Assembly (NCBI GenBank): GCA_038317685.1
Contig: JBBQBQ010000204.1
Location: 1-6,284 of the forward strand
Source of the DNA: JBBQBQ01 sp038317685
Lineage (GTDB): Bacteria; Desulfobacterota; Desulfuromonadia; Desulfuromonadales; DDH964
Direction of reading: 5' to 3'
Length of the DNA stretch: 6,284 bases
Part shown: positions 5,506 to 6,284 of the stretch, in pieces
Numbering within the stretch: position 1 is the stretch's first letter
How the letters are laid out: the number at the start of each line of letters is the position of its first letter
Translations under genes and position numbers: made by a program
Notes under the pieces: model-generated
Told to the model about the DNA's origin: nothing
The model's database searches: none
What the model saw: the letters and a program-made list of their open reading frames with translations, nothing else

Positions 5506-6039
5506 ATGCTTCGGTCGTTTGTGGCGGTCTGTTCCGCCTTCCTTTTGCTCAGCTTGTCCCTGAATGCACGGGCCGCAGCCGATCGACCCCAGGCTCCCGC
5601 CGGCGGTGCCCAGGTCGGGAAAATCGCTCCGGATTTCACCCTGACCGACGTCAACGGCAAGCAATATAGTCTTTCCGCTTTGCGCGGGAAGGTGGTTCTC
5701 GTCAACTTCTGGGCGACCTGGTGCCCTCCATGCCGGACGGAAATCCCCTCCATGGAAAAGCTCAATACGATGCTTGCCGGGGAGGATTTCATTCTACTTG
5801 CGATTAATATCGAAGAAGATGGCAAGGATGTCGTACAAGACTTCTTGAGGGAAGAACCGCACAAATTTCCCATATTGCTCGACCTCAAGGCCGAAGTTCA
5901 GGAAAAATACGGGGTCTATCGATTCCCTGAAACCTTTATTGTTCGCCGAGACGGTGTCATTGCTGAACACGTGATCGGTGCCATTGACTGGACCGATCGG
6001 AAAGTCATCAATTTCATTAAATTTTTGCTTCAAGGTTGA
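5506..6039 (+). CDS. TlpA/ResA-type thiol-disulfide oxidoreductase, secreted
   Basis: A 177-residue thioredoxin-fold protein exported to the periplasm. Residues 1-23 form a Sec signal peptide (positive MLR, hydrophobic FVAVCSAFLLLSLSL, likely cut after ARA at 21-23). No lipobox is seen. The mature part begins with the TlpA/ResA pattern VGKIAPDFTLTDVNGK (37-52). The active site is WCPPC (72-76) inside NFWATWCPPC, and the cis-proline is P141 in FPETF. Such proteins reduce disulfides outside the cytoplasm, typically the heme-binding cysteines of apocytochrome c, receiving electrons from CcdA. The next gene is ccdA, only six bases downstream, which supports this role. AAAGGA (5492-5497) eight bases upstream supports the ATG. 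Alternatives within the family (general periplasmic reductase, electron donor to other proteins) cannot be excluded, so no specific gene symbol is given. Confidence 0.92.
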   Translation: MLRSFVAVCSAFLLLSLSLNARAAADRPQAPAGGAQVGKIAPDFTLTDVNGKQYSLSALRGKVVLVNFWATWCPPCRTEIPSMEKLNTMLAGEDFILLAINIEEDGKDVVQDFLREEPHKFPILLDLKAEVQEKYGVYRFPETFIVRRDGVIAEHVIGAIDWTDRKVINFIKFLLQG

Positions 6040-6045
6040 CCTTAA

Positions 6046-6284
6046 ATGACTTCCGGGCCCAACGTCACCATCTGGATAGCCCTCACCGCCGGGATTCTTT
6101 CCTTTTTTTCTCCCTGTGTCCTGCCTCTCATTCCGTCCTATCTGACCTACATCACCGGGTTGTCTTTCCAGCAATTACAGGAGGCTCGCCCCGGGACCAA
6201 GGTGCGGATGACGGTACTTTTCCACTCCCTGGGGTTCATTGCCGGTTTTTCCTTGGGCTTCATCGGCCTCGGTGCCCTGGCCGG
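6046..6284 (+). CDS. ccdA: Cytochrome c biogenesis protein CcdA (5' part, cut by window edge)
   Basis: Seventy-nine codons are visible and the frame is open to the window end. The protein starts MTSGPNVTIWIALTAGILSF, and the hallmark of the first membrane helix is FFSPCVLPLIPSYLTYI (about 20-36) with the redox cysteine at residue 23. A second hydrophobic segment begins around 58 (LFHSLGFIAGFSLGFIGLGALA), and a short charged loop (QEARPGTKVRM) lies between them. CcdA is the reduced form of the DsbD family: it carries electrons from cytoplasmic thioredoxin across the membrane to periplasmic TlpA/ResA/CcsX-type proteins. The upstream neighbour is exactly such a partner. The ATG lies six bases after the previous stop; AAGG at 6032-6035, ten bases upstream, is a modest ribosome binding site, so coupling to the preceding gene is likely. 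The second conserved cysteine and remaining helices lie beyond the window. Confidence 0.92.
   Translation, partial: MTSGPNVTIWIALTAGILSFFSPCVLPLIPSYLTYITGLSFQQLQEARPGTKVRMTVLFHSLGFIAGFSLGFIGLGALA

Overview
The window is GC-rich, tightly packed bacterial DNA of chromosomal type. It looks like a member of the Desulfuromonadota (Geobacter / Desulfuromonas / Pelobacter relatives). The assignment is an inference. It rests on a PxxKW cysteine-rich small protein, a stand-alone LUD-domain protein with a C-terminal cysteine cluster, and a TlpA-CcdA cytochrome c maturation pair, all familiar in these anaerobic, cytochrome-rich bacteria. There is no tRNA, rRNA, CRISPR array, insertion sequence or phage gene. 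Nine protein genes cover nearly everything and no gap exceeds about 155 bases.

Left block (1-2521, + strand): a LUD-domain protein, a seven-repeat TPR protein, then lrgA and lrgB. Gaps are 19 and 26 bases and lrgA/lrgB overlap by 11, so this reads as one transcription unit whose promoter lies left of the window. LrgA/LrgB relatives were first linked to murein hydrolase and lysis control, but several transport pyruvate or glycolate. Beside a lactate-utilisation-fold protein, a small-carboxylate role is an attractive but unproven idea.

Middle block (2522-3043): a 13-bp perfect hairpin separates lrgB from a converging minus-strand gene for a 95-residue, eight-cysteine PxxKW protein. That gene has a clear sigma70-type promoter and a strong ribosome binding site. 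Its promoter faces away from a second, weaker promoter-like sequence that serves a + strand gene for a YcgN/YkgJ-type cysteine-cluster protein. The two -35 regions form an imperfect dyad. A perfect 7-bp inverted repeat lies across the proposed -10 of the right-hand gene and touches its Shine-Dalgarno sequence.

Right block (3044-6284, + strand): the cysteine-cluster protein is translationally coupled (GTGA overlap) to a LysE-family exporter. A complete phosphohexomutase (phosphoglucomutase/phosphomannomutase) follows after 45 bases. A new promoter then precedes a secreted TlpA/ResA-type thioredoxin-fold protein (WCPPC) and the start of ccdA, which runs off the right edge. The last two should form a disulfide-reducing relay across the membrane for cytochrome c maturation.

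I found no clearly new multi-gene system. The best second looks are the divergent control region between two small cysteine-rich proteins, and the LUD-TPR-LrgAB grouping.
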